From CAVYXK01 sp963708245 (GTDB taxonomy: Bacteria; Pseudomonadota; Alphaproteobacteria; Acetobacterales; Acetobacteraceae), in contig OY970201.1 in NCBI GenBank assembly GCA_963708245.1, positions 3,596,001-3,660,000 of the forward strand: a stretch of 64,000 bases of DNA, read 5' to 3'. The notes under the pieces are model-generated. The model did not search any database. It had not been told where the DNA came from and was given only the letters and a program-made list of their open reading frames with translations. This document shows positions 55,476 through 63,859 of this stretch, piece after piece (position 1 is the first letter of the stretch; each line of letters opens with the position of its first letter). The translations under genes and the position numbers were made by a program.

Positions 55476-55510
55476 CTACTTCCTGCGTAGGCGATGTTTC
55501 CGCTGTTTAG
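55076..55510 (+). CDS. Hypothetical protein
   Basis: 144 residues, not recognised. The N-terminal 60 residues are charged and helical (VNVKQMEKLIGAATHAS, then EIKDLAKEIKQAGIDKV); a Gly-rich turn (SGGLGGGGHEPDPNQHC) follows. The last 35 residues run through a copy of the local repeat and look non-natural. The true C-terminus may therefore have been lost by rearrangement. GGAGG lies 9 bases before the ATG. Confidence 0.45.
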   Translation: MSGSVQDRTKRFPDVDFNVNVKQMEKLIGAATHASDREIKDLAKEIKQAGIDKVTGAHSGGLGGGGHEPDPNQHCTVKAGNTNKFRVPTARPEFGPVGMTSVTPDRITTALRCKTRPWTGSGRERMRKCHDKVSTSCVGDVSAV

Positions 55511-55651
55511 CGGAGTTCCAACGGAAGCGGCGAGGCGGCGACGGTCGCTTCTGGCGAGTTACGAATGAAACGCTTTTCCGGCCCAGCTGAAATTCCCGTG
55601 TAACTCCTCGCCCCTATCGATCCGGCCGACCGCAAGAGGAGGCAGCCTGTA

Positions 55652-55840
55652 GTGAGGAAAATCCTGTTGGCCATGATGGGGGCGACCCTGAGCATCTCGT
55701 TCGCAGTGATGCCCCATCCAGTTGTGAGCCATGCTGCCGCGAGTTCGCCGGGAGCCGGCATCATCAGAATCGATGCCGGCGGGTTTAGCCACGCCCGCGT
55801 CACCTACCCTGGCTCCCGCGGCTGCGTGGTCGAGATTTGA
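55652..55840 (+). CDS. Small secreted protein, hypothetical
   Basis: 62 residues with an N-terminal signal sequence (MRKILLAMMGATLSISFAVM) and probable cleavage after VSHAA. The mature part is only about 30 residues, rich in Gly, Ser and Arg. The start is GTG with GAGGAGG about 9 bases upstream. No homologue known to me. Confidence 0.5.
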   Translation: MRKILLAMMGATLSISFAVMPHPVVSHAAASSPGAGIIRIDAGGFSHARVTYPGSRGCVVEI

Positions 55841-55875
55841 GAGCCAAAGGGCATAGGCATAGGAGAAAATTCCCC

Positions 55876-56016
55876 GTGATCGCAATCATGCTGATTAGTG
55901 GACTGACGCTGCTTGTTGCGGTCAGTCTCGGCGCCTGGATAGCGCCGTCCGCGGGCGCAAACCCGGCAGACATGCTGTCGATAGGCAACAAGCCGTGCGC
56001 GGAGGACCAGGTATGA
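55876..56016 (+). CDS. Tiny membrane or secreted protein (46 aa)
   Basis: GTG start with AGGAG upstream. It reads MIAIMLISGLTLLVAVSLGA, then WIAPSAGANPADML and a short Cys-containing tail. It has one hydrophobic segment, either a signal or an anchor. Its stop overlaps the next ATG (ATGA), the first of two such overlaps in a row. Confidence 0.5.
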   Translation: MIAIMLISGLTLLVAVSLGAWIAPSAGANPADMLSIGNKPCAEDQV

Positions 56017-56201
56017 GTGTGCCGCGCACTCGCCCCTACGGGACCGCCTATGCCACCCAGGCTGTCGAGTTCGAGGTCAACAGCGCAATCGGAACCCTGT
56101 TAACAGTCGTAATGCGCCAGGTGCTTGGCGCCACCGAGCGCAAGGCGCTGCTCGAGCAGATCGAGGAGGTTCGGTTTGCAGTGCACGAGGCTGTGCGATG
56201 A
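56013..56201 (+). CDS. Small helical protein (62 aa), hypothetical
   Basis: Starts MSVPRTRPYGTAYATQAVEF with GGAGG 7 bases upstream. The C-terminal half (TERKALLEQIEEVRFAVHEA) is a strong amphipathic helix. It overlaps both neighbours by ATGA. Function unknown. Confidence 0.55.
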   Translation: MSVPRTRPYGTAYATQAVEFEVNSAIGTLLTVVMRQVLGATERKALLEQIEEVRFAVHEAVR

Positions 56202-56362
56202 CAGTCTGGATCGTGCTCACGCCCGAAGGCGCGCCCTGGTGTGGCCGAGCATTCGACACTATCCAGCTTGCGTGCTCGTCTATCTGCTGCGAGCTTGGTG
56301 TCTATTGGCCGCAGCTTGAAAAACTCGGATATCGGTTGACGATGGCGCGAATACAGTGGTGA
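56198..56362 (+). CDS. Small protein (54 aa), hypothetical
   Basis: Starts MTVWIVLTPEGAPWCGRAFD and includes a Cys-rich stretch (LACSSICCE) and LEKLGYRLTMARIQW. Its ATG overlaps the preceding stop. It is the third in a chain of coupled tiny genes. Function unknown. Confidence 0.5.
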   Translation: MTVWIVLTPEGAPWCGRAFDTIQLACSSICCELGVYWPQLEKLGYRLTMARIQW

Positions 56363-56579
56363 TCCTGTCGCTACTCCGAACCATTCTTTCACCCGTCCAG
56401 CATCGGAATGCGACTGGCACATTCCAGTAGACGCCGAGGATGGCATGCCTGAGCCTATGTCACCGGATTGGTGGAGGCAGGAAGAAGAACACGACCAGCG
56501 TCGGATCGTTCGCACCGGGCTCGCGCATACGTCCTGCTGGGTAATGTGCGCCCAGACCGCTGCCGTGTGGACAGTGGTG

Positions 56580-57377
56580 ATGGCCGTCTATTTGCTGGAG
56601 CAACACCTGATCGACCCGCTTTACGTTCTGTCAGGTGCGGCGGTCGGCCTGCTGGTCGGGCTAACCGGGGTGGGCGGCGGATCGCTGATGACGCCTCTTC
56701 TGGTGCTGGCTTTCGGCTTCCATCCCGTCAACGCGGTGGGCACCGACCTGCTGTTTGCCGCCGGCACCAAGTCCGTCGGCACGTTGGTGCACGGCGCCAA
56801 CCGCAATGTCTCCTGGCGGGTAACCGGACGGCTGGCGGCCGGCAGCCTGCCGGCGAGCTTGCTGATGATCGTCTTCCTGCAGCGCCTGGGTAGCCCGAAC
56901 GCGGTGACCGCGAAGATCATCTCGGTCACCTTGGGGGTCTCCCTGCTGCTCACGGCGATCCTGGCGGTGTTCCGGCCGCAGATCATCGGCTTTGCCGCCC
57001 GCTTCCGCGGTACACCGCATCCGCGTCGCACCGCGCTGCTGACCGTCGTCACGGGTGCCGTGCTCGGTGTGGTCTCGCTTTCCTCCGTTGGGGCGGGGGC
57101 GATCGGGATGACCGCGCTGCTAATGCTCTATCCGGGCTTGCCGGTGGCGGCGCTCGTCGCCTCCGACATCGCCCATGCGGTGCCGCTGACGCTGATAGCG
57201 GGGCTCGGCCACTGGTATCTCGGCTCAATCAACTGGCCGGTGCTGACCGCGCTGCTGATCGGGTCGCTGCCCGGCATCGTCGCAGGCAGTCTCACCTCCA
57301 CGCGCGTGCCGGAGACGACGCTGCGCGCAATCCTGGCCGCGGTGCTGTTCGCGGTCGGGGCGCGCCTGGTCGTGTAG
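56580..57377 (+). CDS. TauE/SafE family sulfite/organosulfonate exporter-like transporter
   Basis: 265 residues from the ATG at 56580, with about eight membrane helices. The two internal family repeats are visible: GLLVGLTGVGGGSLMTPLLV with NAVGTDLLFAAGTKSVGTLV, and VLGVVSLSSVGAGAIGMTAL with VASDIAHAVPLTLIAG. Members export sulfite, sulfonates or sulfoacetate. An in-frame ATG at 56445 would add a polar, unlikely N-terminus of 45 residues. No sulfur-metabolism gene is adjacent. Confidence 0.9.
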   Translation: MAVYLLEQHLIDPLYVLSGAAVGLLVGLTGVGGGSLMTPLLVLAFGFHPVNAVGTDLLFAAGTKSVGTLVHGANRNVSWRVTGRLAAGSLPASLLMIVFLQRLGSPNAVTAKIISVTLGVSLLLTAILAVFRPQIIGFAARFRGTPHPRRTALLTVVTGAVLGVVSLSSVGAGAIGMTALLMLYPGLPVAALVASDIAHAVPLTLIAGLGHWYLGSINWPVLTALLIGSLPGIVAGSLTSTRVPETTLRAILAAVLFAVGARLVV

Positions 57378-57805
57378 CGGCGCCTATCCCACACGGCAGC
57401 AGCAGCGACACCGGATGTGCGAGCGCGTCCCTCGTCGCTGCCGCCCGGTCTCCCAGACGGTCCCCGACCAGGGTCCCTGCCGCCGGGCGGGCATCTGCGC
57501 CAGCGCCAGCCACAGCTTCGCCATCAGGCCCAGCGGTGTCCGCGCTCCAATGGCGGCCACGCGACGAGCGCCCCGCAGGCGTTCATCGGCGACAGCGAGG
57601 ACGTCGCTCGAAAGCTGCCGATCGTCCCCGTGCTGTAGGTCTGCAAAGGGTGGCTTTCTGCCGGTCCGCTTGCAGGCCAGGAAGTGTCGAGAACGGACAT
57701 TCGGCTTCGGCTTAAGACCAGGTCTGGCCGAAAGCCGCTGGTCTGCTTTGAGAGACTTAACAGGCCGAAGCAGGCAACCGCGTCCGAGAAGCCAGCCGAT
57801 CGCCT
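57378..57805. other. Intergenic region between convergent TauE-like and oxidase genes
   Basis: About 430 bp. No gene is recognised on either strand; short open frames lack protein-like composition. The segment around 57645-57740 is less GC-rich and may be decayed mobile DNA. Confidence 0.35.
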
Positions 57806-59146
57806 CTATGCGACAGTAAACTGCGTCATCATCCCGGAATCTTCATGTTCCAGAATATGGCAATGCGCCATGTAGGGCGCACGTGGGTCGGCCGGATAGG
57901 GAAAGCCCACCAAGATCTCGCTGAAGCTCCCGGCCGAGATCGGAGCAATGTCCTTCCAGCCGGCGCGGTACGGCTCCGGCGGTTTGCCATTCTGGGACAC
58001 GATGCGAAACTGGCAGCCGTGAACGTGGACCGGATGCAGCATCCGGTCGCTCGCTTCGGAAATCCGCCAGCGCAGCACCTGGTTGCGCCGAGTAGCGAAA
58101 GGCAGTTCCTTGAGCGCGAACGGCCTGCCATTGACGCCGCTGGCGGAAAGCTGCGCCGCCACGGACAGCCCCGGTTCATCCATGATCAGACTGGTAACGC
58201 GGGCAACAACAGCCGGGTCGGTCTTTGCGCTTTCGGCCATGGCATTCAACCCTGCCTTCATCAGCGGCATCATGCCCTCCTTGTCGCGGAACATGTTCAT
58301 GACCAGCTGCTGGCTGACAGGCGGTAGATCCGCCGGTAACGACGGTAGTTGCGCAAGCGACGCGGGCAGTTCGCCCGGCCCATCGGCGTCGTCGGGCCGG
58401 ATTGTTACCAGAGGAAGGAGGCCGTCGAACGGTGGCAGCCGCATGATTGGCTGCTCGACCGGGAGTGTAACGAGGTCGAACGACGTGCCGGAGCGGCAAT
58501 CCACCATAACCTCGAATCGCTCTCCGGCATGGATCATGATCTGCTTCAGCTCCACCGGGCTTTCCAGCAGACCGCCGTCCGACCCGATGACAAACAGCGA
58601 TCGCCCGTCTGAGGCTTTCAGCAGATAGCTTCGGGCATTGGAGCCGTTGAGCACTCGCAGGCGCACCCAGCCACGCATCGTGCGCGCCTCTGGATACTGA
58701 ACGCCGTTCACCAAAGGCACGTCGCCGACATAGCCGTTCGTCACAGTGATGATGTTCATCCGATCGAAGAACTGTCCATTCTGGGCGAAGCGGCGGTCCT
58801 GGATGATCAGTGGGATATCGTCCGCGCCCCAGCGCGAGGGCAGTTTCAGGCGGTCGGTGTCTTCGTCGTCGACGATCAGCAGACAGCCGCGTCGCAACCG
58901 CAGGGCCGGACCCAGGAACGGGCCGTTGTACCCGTAGCTTGCCGTGCTGCGACCTGGCGAGAAGCGTACCGTCCCGGTCTGCGCACTGAGCGCGATCTCG
59001 CCGCGCGCATTCGCCCTCAGCTCCTTGGGGATGGGCAGGGCCGGTTTGAGAGCATCATTGGCGACCGCGCTGCGGAGACGCGCTGCGGCGATTATTCCAC
59101 TGGCCACACCAGCTGCGAGACCGCTGCGGCGGGAGAGGTCAGTCAT
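57806..59146 (-). CDS. Multicopper oxidase with internal deletion of the first copper motifs
   Basis: 446 residues against about 510 for CueO/laccase-like relatives. A Tat-like signal is present (LSRRSGLAAGVAS). The chain runs YGYNGPFLGPALRLRRG and then jumps straight to CLLIVDDEDTDRLKLPSRWG at residue 88. The segment that should hold the HWHG and HPH copper motifs is missing, without a frameshift. The C-terminal motifs HPVHVHG and HCHILEHEDSGMM are intact. Without half of its type 2/3 ligands the trinuclear site cannot form, so oxidase activity is unlikely. GGAG precedes the ATG. Confidence 0.88.
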   Translation of the reverse strand: MTDLSRRSGLAAGVASGIIAAARLRSAVANDALKPALPIPKELRANARGEIALSAQTGTVRFSPGRSTASYGYNGPFLGPALRLRRGCLLIVDDEDTDRLKLPSRWGADDIPLIIQDRRFAQNGQFFDRMNIITVTNGYVGDVPLVNGVQYPEARTMRGWVRLRVLNGSNARSYLLKASDGRSLFVIGSDGGLLESPVELKQIMIHAGERFEVMVDCRSGTSFDLVTLPVEQPIMRLPPFDGLLPLVTIRPDDADGPGELPASLAQLPSLPADLPPVSQQLVMNMFRDKEGMMPLMKAGLNAMAESAKTDPAVVARVTSLIMDEPGLSVAAQLSASGVNGRPFALKELPFATRRNQVLRWRISEASDRMLHPVHVHGCQFRIVSQNGKPPEPYRAGWKDIAPISAGSFSEILVGFPYPADPRAPYMAHCHILEHEDSGMMTQFTVA

Positions 59147-59335
59147 TGGTGTCTCCAAATAGGCGCGGCCGATTGGGGCAACCTCAGCCGTAGCTGCGGG
59201 GCAAGGTGGAGGCAAGTTTCGCGCGCAAGTGCCGGTGAAATGGCGCGAGCGGCAGCTTTCGGGGCACGTCAGCAGGGTCCCGCTATGGCCAATTTGGGCG
59301 CAAAGCGGACAGTCGGCGCGATCGACATCGCGACG
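59147..59335. other. Region upstream of the multicopper oxidase
   Basis: Contains the oxidase ribosome site and presumably its promoter. I see no further gene. Confidence 0.3.
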
Positions 59336-59458
59336 TCAATCGCGCGGCTTGGGGTGCGGAACCGGTCGCTGCACCTCCCGCACTGACTTGTCCTCGCGCA
59401 GCCCCACGTACGCAACCTGGCGCAGCAGATTGTCGAGCATCCAGGCGAGGTACTCTAC
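59336..59458 (-). pseudogene. ligD: C-terminal fragment of ATP-dependent DNA ligase, second copy
   Basis: About 40 codons: VEYLAWMLDNLLRQVAYVGL, then REDKSVREVQRPVPHP. They match the end of the 54573-54911 fragment. The homology stops at about 59457, where it abuts a SRAP fragment on the opposite strand. Confidence 0.75.
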
Positions 59459-59794
59459 ATGTCGGTCATCCTGGAGCATGCCGACTGGCCGGTGTGGCTG
59501 GGCGACATCGAAGGTGATCCTGCATCGCTGCTGCACTCGGCGCCGCACGGAACGCTGCGCGGGTGGCCGGCGAATCGGCGAGTGGGCAGCCCGCGGAACA
59601 ACGGGCTGGAGCTGCTGAAGCCGCTCGCGGAGGGAATGAGCGGACGTGGGCGCCCTCAATCTGAGCGTGGTGCCACGGAACTGACATTCGAGGAATTCGA
59701 CTCCATCAAGATCGATCACTTCTGCTCCAAAGGCTTGTCGGACAAAACGTCTCTGACCGCCGCCGGTTGGGAGTTCCGCAATCGTATTAACTAA
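59459..59794 (+). pseudogene. SRAP (SOS-associated peptidase, YedK/HMCES) C-terminal fragment
   Basis: The first ~60 residues (MSVILEHADWPVWLGDIEGD, then LLHSAPHGTLRGWP and NNGLELLKPL) match the end of SRAP proteins, which crosslink to abasic sites in single-stranded DNA. The catalytic Cys2 and the active-site part are missing. The remaining 50 residues are unrelated. A non-functional remnant. Confidence 0.72.
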
Positions 59795-60306
59795 CACGGC
59801 TCTGCTCCCCAAACGCTTGGACACAATAACGCTGGCTGCCTCAGTCGGTTCCGACTGCCCTATAGCAGCCACCAGATGCACCATCCGAACAGGCCATGGA
59901 GAGCCATCACCATGGCCAGAGGAGCCATCCCGAAAGCGAGGCTGATCCAAGCGGGCGAGTCCGTTCTCCTGCCTGTCACCCATGTCTATTCCCGCGCCCT
60001 ATTACCGAAGGCGTTGGGATGTATCGTACTTCTGCTCGTGCTGATTATCTGTGAGCTGGGTCACACGGGTCAGTCCCTGTCTTCGCCGACCAGCGTCACC
60101 ACCCAGCCGGTCGCGCCGCCCTTGCTGCGGTCGCCCATCATGCCTCATATCCCTGCGGCGCCGTGTTCCACCAGTGCCACGCTGGCCGGCCGCTGGCCCC
60201 AGTGCCGGCACCGCAGCTGCACCGCCACGTCGGCCGAGGCCAAGCCCGCTCGGGAATATCGGCGTCCGTTTGCCGTCTTTCCGGGCAGATGCGCAGGGAG
60301 GATGCC
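59795..60306. other. Region without a convincing gene
   Basis: A long + frame (59914-60310) contains one hydrophobic stretch (ALGCIVLLLVLIICEL) and later cysteine/histidine residues, but its composition is not clearly protein-like. I do not call a gene. Confidence 0.3.
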
Positions 60307-60468
60307 ATGAAGCGCTTTTGCCTAGCAGCGGCTTTGATTCTCGGGTTGTTGCTTGGGCTCTCCGCCTGCGCTCCGGACGGCGGGTTCATGTCTACGTCAC
60401 CAAGCACCACGAACTACCAGCCGGCCCGCGGGCCATATGGCAGCGGTGCCGGCGGCATGGGCTATTGA
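60307..60468 (+). CDS. Small lipoprotein (53 aa)
   Basis: MKRFCLAAALILGLLLGLSA followed by the lipobox cysteine (LSAC), so Cys21 is lipidated. The mature peptide is a short Ser/Thr/Gly/Tyr-rich tail ending GAGGMGY. GGAGG lies 5 bases before the ATG. Function unknown. Confidence 0.7.
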   Translation: MKRFCLAAALILGLLLGLSACAPDGGFMSTSPSTTNYQPARGPYGSGAGGMGY

Positions 60469-60492
60469 TCCGCGCGTCAACGCGGCCTGGCA

Positions 60493-60681
60493 TCACGGCA
60501 CGAACAGCTGCGGCAGATCGGGGCAGTGCGCGCCGCAGTCGAGCAGCGACGCAACCGGGAAGCTAGCGCCATGCCGCTCGACCAGTCCATCCGTGCGGTA
60601 TCGGCCATGGTGCTCGCACTGGGTGCAGGCGATGGTCAGCATGGTGGTGCTGGCCGCGACGTCGCCCAACAGGATGAGCAT
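60493..60681 (-). CDS. Small zinc-ribbon-like protein
   Basis: 62 residues: MLILLGDVAASTTMLTIACT, then QCEHHGRYRTDGLVERHG, and a final CGAHCPDLPQLF. Two Cys pairs suggest a zinc site. Related to the broken gene at 33480-33714. Not named; common in Acetobacteraceae as far as I recall. Confidence 0.6.
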   Translation of the reverse strand: MLILLGDVAASTTMLTIACTQCEHHGRYRTDGLVERHGASFPVASLLDCGAHCPDLPQLFVP

Positions 60682-61558
60682 CGGGACAGTAAAGCTGGAG
60701 AACGGAGGGAGAACCAGACTTATCCCTGGCGCATCGCTCTCGTCCCGTGCGACAAACCGCCAGCCAAGCCAACAGAGAGTACCAAACGAAATGAGCGGCC
60801 GCTCCGCTGGGGCGGCCCTTTTCTGTTGCCGCGACCACGTGGCCGCTCGGCGTACGGCGTCGTCTGCTCAGCTGTCCGAGCACTTTGAGGCGACGCACCC
60901 GCTGGTCAAAAAACCGTTCTGTGTCCCGGTATATGTCCCCGTGTTCTGCCCTGGCAACGACGCGCAGCTCGCCACGAGCATGACGACAGTGAAACTTGCC
61001 GCGCGAAGGCAGCGCGAGTAGCGCGCCGGCACGCAGGGGGCAGGCAGGCGGTGATGCGCACAGGCGCTGCATCAGCGTCATGGGTTACCGGCTTTCGCCC
61101 ACCGCACGCTTGATGTCTTGCCACAATCTGTCGGCCGCCTCCCTGGCCGCACGGTGCTCGTCTCCCGAGAAATCCGCGACCTGGCCGTGATCGACCACAA
61201 TGCGCGCCGGCACCGCGGCGCCCTTCCGCTTGTGCGGATCCGCTTCGGCGACCGGGCGATGACGATGTTGGGGTTGTCAGTGAGCACCGGAGACCGGTTG
61301 GGGGAATGGGAGAACTGGAAACGCTGATTCGTGTCCGCATCCTGAGCCCGCAACGCCGGCTAAGCCTCGATGGTCGGGACGAACCCCGGACGGCGCCTAG
61401 CTTCTTCTGTGCTTCGGAGATCAGGGCCGAGATCCGGTTGTAGTGCCAGCGAAGCCCCACGGTCTGGCCGTCCAGCGTTGGCTAGACTACTGGCGCACAA
61501 CAGCAACCATCAGGGCGGAGCTACTCCGCGAAGTCTGCGGTTGACCTTAATCAATGCA
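60682..61558. other. Region of decayed coding sequence
   Basis: No intact gene. On the minus strand a stretch ending at 61085 (EHRAAREAADRLWQDIKRAV) and another near 61440 (LRWHYNRISALISEAQKKL) look like the ends of real proteins, but stops and missing starts prevent a gene call. A GGCCGC/GCGGCC hairpin followed by TTTT at about 60798-60835 could be a weak terminator. Confidence 0.35.
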
Positions 61559-61588
61559 CTGCCCTGTCCCGACAGGGCAGGCTATAAT
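61559..61588 (+). promoter_or_regulatory. Palindrome abutting a TATAAT box upstream of the Gly/Trp-rich gene
   Basis: A 10-bp perfect inverted repeat (CTGCCCTGTC / GACAGGGCAG, two-base centre) at 61559-61580 is followed two bases later by TATAAT at 61583-61588. It has the placement of an operator over a promoter. The gene starts 88 bp further on. Confidence 0.5.
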
Positions 61589-61675
61589 GCGGAAGGTGCT
61601 GGTAGCAGACCACCTATCACCAGGCAACGGTGAGCGTCCCAATCGGGCTCGCCGCCTCGGAAGGAGGCATGTTCC

Positions 61676-62263
61676 ATGATCCGATTGCGTTTGCTCCACT
61701 TTACCCGCACGGCGGCGGTTACTCTCGCCATTATCGCCGCATCGTCGATGCCCAATGCGCAGGCTCAGCGCGGTGGCGGTGGCTGGCACGGTGGTGGCGG
61801 CGGGGGCTGGAACGCGGGCGGTGGCTGGCACGGTGGTGGCGGCGGGGGCTGGAACGGGGGCGGTGGCTGGCGCGGCGGCGGCGGCTGGGGATGGCGCGGC
61901 GGTTGGGGATGGGGCGGCTGGGGATGGGGCGGCTGGGGATGGGGCGGCTGGGGATGGGGCGGCTGGGGATGGCCCTGGGGATGGGGTGGCTGGGGTTGGC
62001 CGGGCTGGGGCTGGAGCACGCCCTCCCCATACGCTGGCGGCGGCTCCCCATACGGTGACGGCGGCTCCCCGTACGCTGGCGGCGGCTCCCCGTACGCTGG
62101 CGGGTGGCGCGTCGCGCCGCCCACGACCTACGACCCACCCCCTTCGGGGCAGTCCTGCTACGCCGGCGCCTATGTTTGCCCCATTGACCACGCCGTTCCC
62201 TCCGGCAGCGGGTGCTACTGCCTGTCCAATAATCGCACGCATGTTCCCGGTCGAGCCAATTGA
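61676..62263 (+). CDS. Secreted Gly/Trp-repeat protein
   Basis: 195 residues. The signal peptide (RTAAVTLAIIAASSMPNAQA) is cleaved before QRGGGG. The middle consists of WHGGGGGGWN-type and then WGWGGWGWGG repeats, followed by four SPYxGGG units. The C-terminal domain has four cysteines (CYAGAYVCPIDHAV ... GCYCLSNN), a module I recall from other Acetobacteraceae. AAGGAGG lies 8 bases before the ATG. It is probably exported to the envelope; role unknown. Confidence 0.85.
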   Translation: MIRLRLLHFTRTAAVTLAIIAASSMPNAQAQRGGGGWHGGGGGGWNAGGGWHGGGGGGWNGGGGWRGGGGWGWRGGWGWGGWGWGGWGWGGWGWGGWGWPWGWGGWGWPGWGWSTPSPYAGGGSPYGDGGSPYAGGGSPYAGGWRVAPPTTYDPPPSGQSCYAGAYVCPIDHAVPSGSGCYCLSNNRTHVPGRAN

Positions 62264-62471
62264 CTTTGCTTACGCCTCGCCGGCCTTCCGGCATGGGTTG
62301 CCCAACACGGTCGCGAGCAGCTTGATCCGCTCGTTGTGCCGTCGGTCCATCGCAAACCTGGCATGGCCCTTTTCCAGCAACGGACAATTTGTCCCTTGCT
62401 GAAGCCTAACTCGGCAAAACAGGCTTCCGTGGCCTGCCTCGCCGAATCACCGCGCCAGCGCGCTTCCGACT

Positions 62472-62640
62472 CTACCAGGAACCGGTGTTGCCATGCTGGT
62501 CCAGGGTTCGGCAGGCGGCAGCGCGCCGCCGGCCTGCAGCAGCTCGATGGAGATGCCGTCCGGCGTGCGGATGAAGGCCATGCGGCCGTCACGCGGCGGG
62601 CGGTTGATCGTCACGCCACGTCGATCGGCACATTTGTGAC
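62472..62640 (-). pseudogene. VOC/glyoxalase family protein, C-terminal fragment
   Basis: GVTINRPPRDGRMAFIRTPD, then GISIELLQAGGALPPAEPW match the end of VOC metalloproteins. After TSM a one-base deletion shifts the final NTGSW into another frame, ending at 62472. The first two thirds of the gene are absent. Confidence 0.7.
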
Positions 62641-62892
62641 CGAGCAACGTCGGCGGCCTTCGCCGGACGCTTACGCACCAGCGGGGATCGGAGTGACGCA
62701 CGCAACGGGGTCGGGCGAGCGTAGGCTGGGAGCAAACGCCCCTCGCCCCCCATAGTGCACTCGGCGATACGCCCGGTCCGCTCCCACGCCATCGGCTTTG
62801 CTCGGCTACTCCCGGTGTCCGACGGCAGTTCCGCCGAAAGCTGTGGCGCTGCACGGTCGTCTTGATGGAAGCATCTGGCGAGAGAGTTCCAA

Positions 62893-63174
62893 TCATCTGC
62901 CTGGTCGGCGGCCGCCGGGTAATGGCTTCGGCGTTGGCTCACCCGGTGTCGGCGCAACGAAGAACTCCGCGATCCGCGCATTAAGGGCCGTCGCGAGCCG
63001 CTCTAGCATGACGACAGTCGGATTTTCCAAGCCACGCTCGAGGCGGCTTACGTAGGTGCGGTCAACGCCAGCATCGACTGCCAAGCTCTCCTGAGACAAC
63101 CCCCGCCGCACCCGATGCATCGGCGCCGGCTCTTCGGCCGCTGCGAGCGCAGGAACAGCATCGCGGCATTCCAT
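62893..63174 (-). pseudogene. Xre-type HTH regulator, N-terminus replaced by IS630 DNA
   Basis: RRGLSQESLAVDAGVDRTYV, then SRLERGLENPTVVMLERLATAL is a complete Xre HTH. The residues before it (MECRDAVPALAAA) come from the antisense of an IS630 transposase fragment, so the native start is lost. Helices 2-5 remain intact. It might still be expressed from the new start at 63174. Confidence 0.7.
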
Positions 63175-63576
63175 CGCCTCGTCGGCCAGGTCATGGGCCA
63201 GGAGCCGTATAGGTCAGCGCGCCGCGTGTTCCTGATTGCAGACAATGGCTCCTGCCACCGTGGTCGGCGTGCCGCTGATCGCCTTCGCGCCAAATGGCCC
63301 AACATCGTTCTGGTTCATACGCCAGTTCACGGCAGTTGGCTCAACCAGATCGAGGTCTATTTCTCGGTCGTTCAGCGTAAGCTGCTCACCCCGAGCGACT
63401 TCGAGAGTTTGGCCGAACTGAAGCGGAACGTGATGGCGTTCCAGGCCCGCTACCAGCGGGCCGCCAGACCGTTCAAGTGGACCTTCACGCGCCGTGATCT
63501 GCACCTACTCCTCACCAAGCTCAAGAAGCGGCGTGCTTTTGCCGGAAAGTTCCTGTGCCGGAATACGTCACCGTAA
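63115..63576 (+). pseudogene. IS630-family transposase, C-terminal fragment
   Basis: From about 63129: LFGRCERRNSIAAFHRLVGQ, then FLIADNGSCHRG, VHTPVHGSWLNQIEVYFSVV and RKLLTPSDF. It includes the second Asp and the final Glu of the DDE triad; the N-terminal HTH and first Asp are missing. The element cut off a regulator on its left and a DUF1989 gene on its right. Confidence 0.85.
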
Positions 63577-63580
63577 TACC

Positions 63581-63790
63581 CCAAGTCCCCTCAACCTCTT
63601 CATGAATATCCCTTGGGCGCCGGATGGCTCGCTGTCGTTGAAGCCGCCCATATCGACGCCAAACCGCTACATTAGGCTGCGCGCCGAGATGGACCTCATC
63701 ATCGCGTTTTCCGCCTGCCCGATGGACCTGCTGCCGATCAACGGTCTCGCAGGGAAGCCGACCGAGGCGCATTTCCGGATCGAGACATAG
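63581..63790 (+). pseudogene. DUF1989 family protein, C-terminal fragment
   Basis: PSPLNLFMNIPWAPDGSLSL, then RLRAEMDLIIAFSACPMDLL and PTEAHF. It matches the C-terminal third of the complete gene at 32817-33401 but is more like the partner subtype. The upstream two thirds are missing, replaced by the IS630 fragment. Confidence 0.82.
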
Positions 63791-63859
63791 GAAGCATGCG
63801 TTCACGCCCGTCTGGGGCCGGTGCGCACCGCTTTGTGCCAGCGCCACACAAGCAGTCTA

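Noticed and set aside
60798..60835. Rho-independent terminator candidate
   Set aside because: Stem of only six pairs with a long loop and four T residues; no gene clearly ends before it.
60906..61460. 184-codon minus-strand gene candidate
   Set aside because: Pieces look like the ends of real proteins but in different frames with stops between them; treated as decayed DNA.
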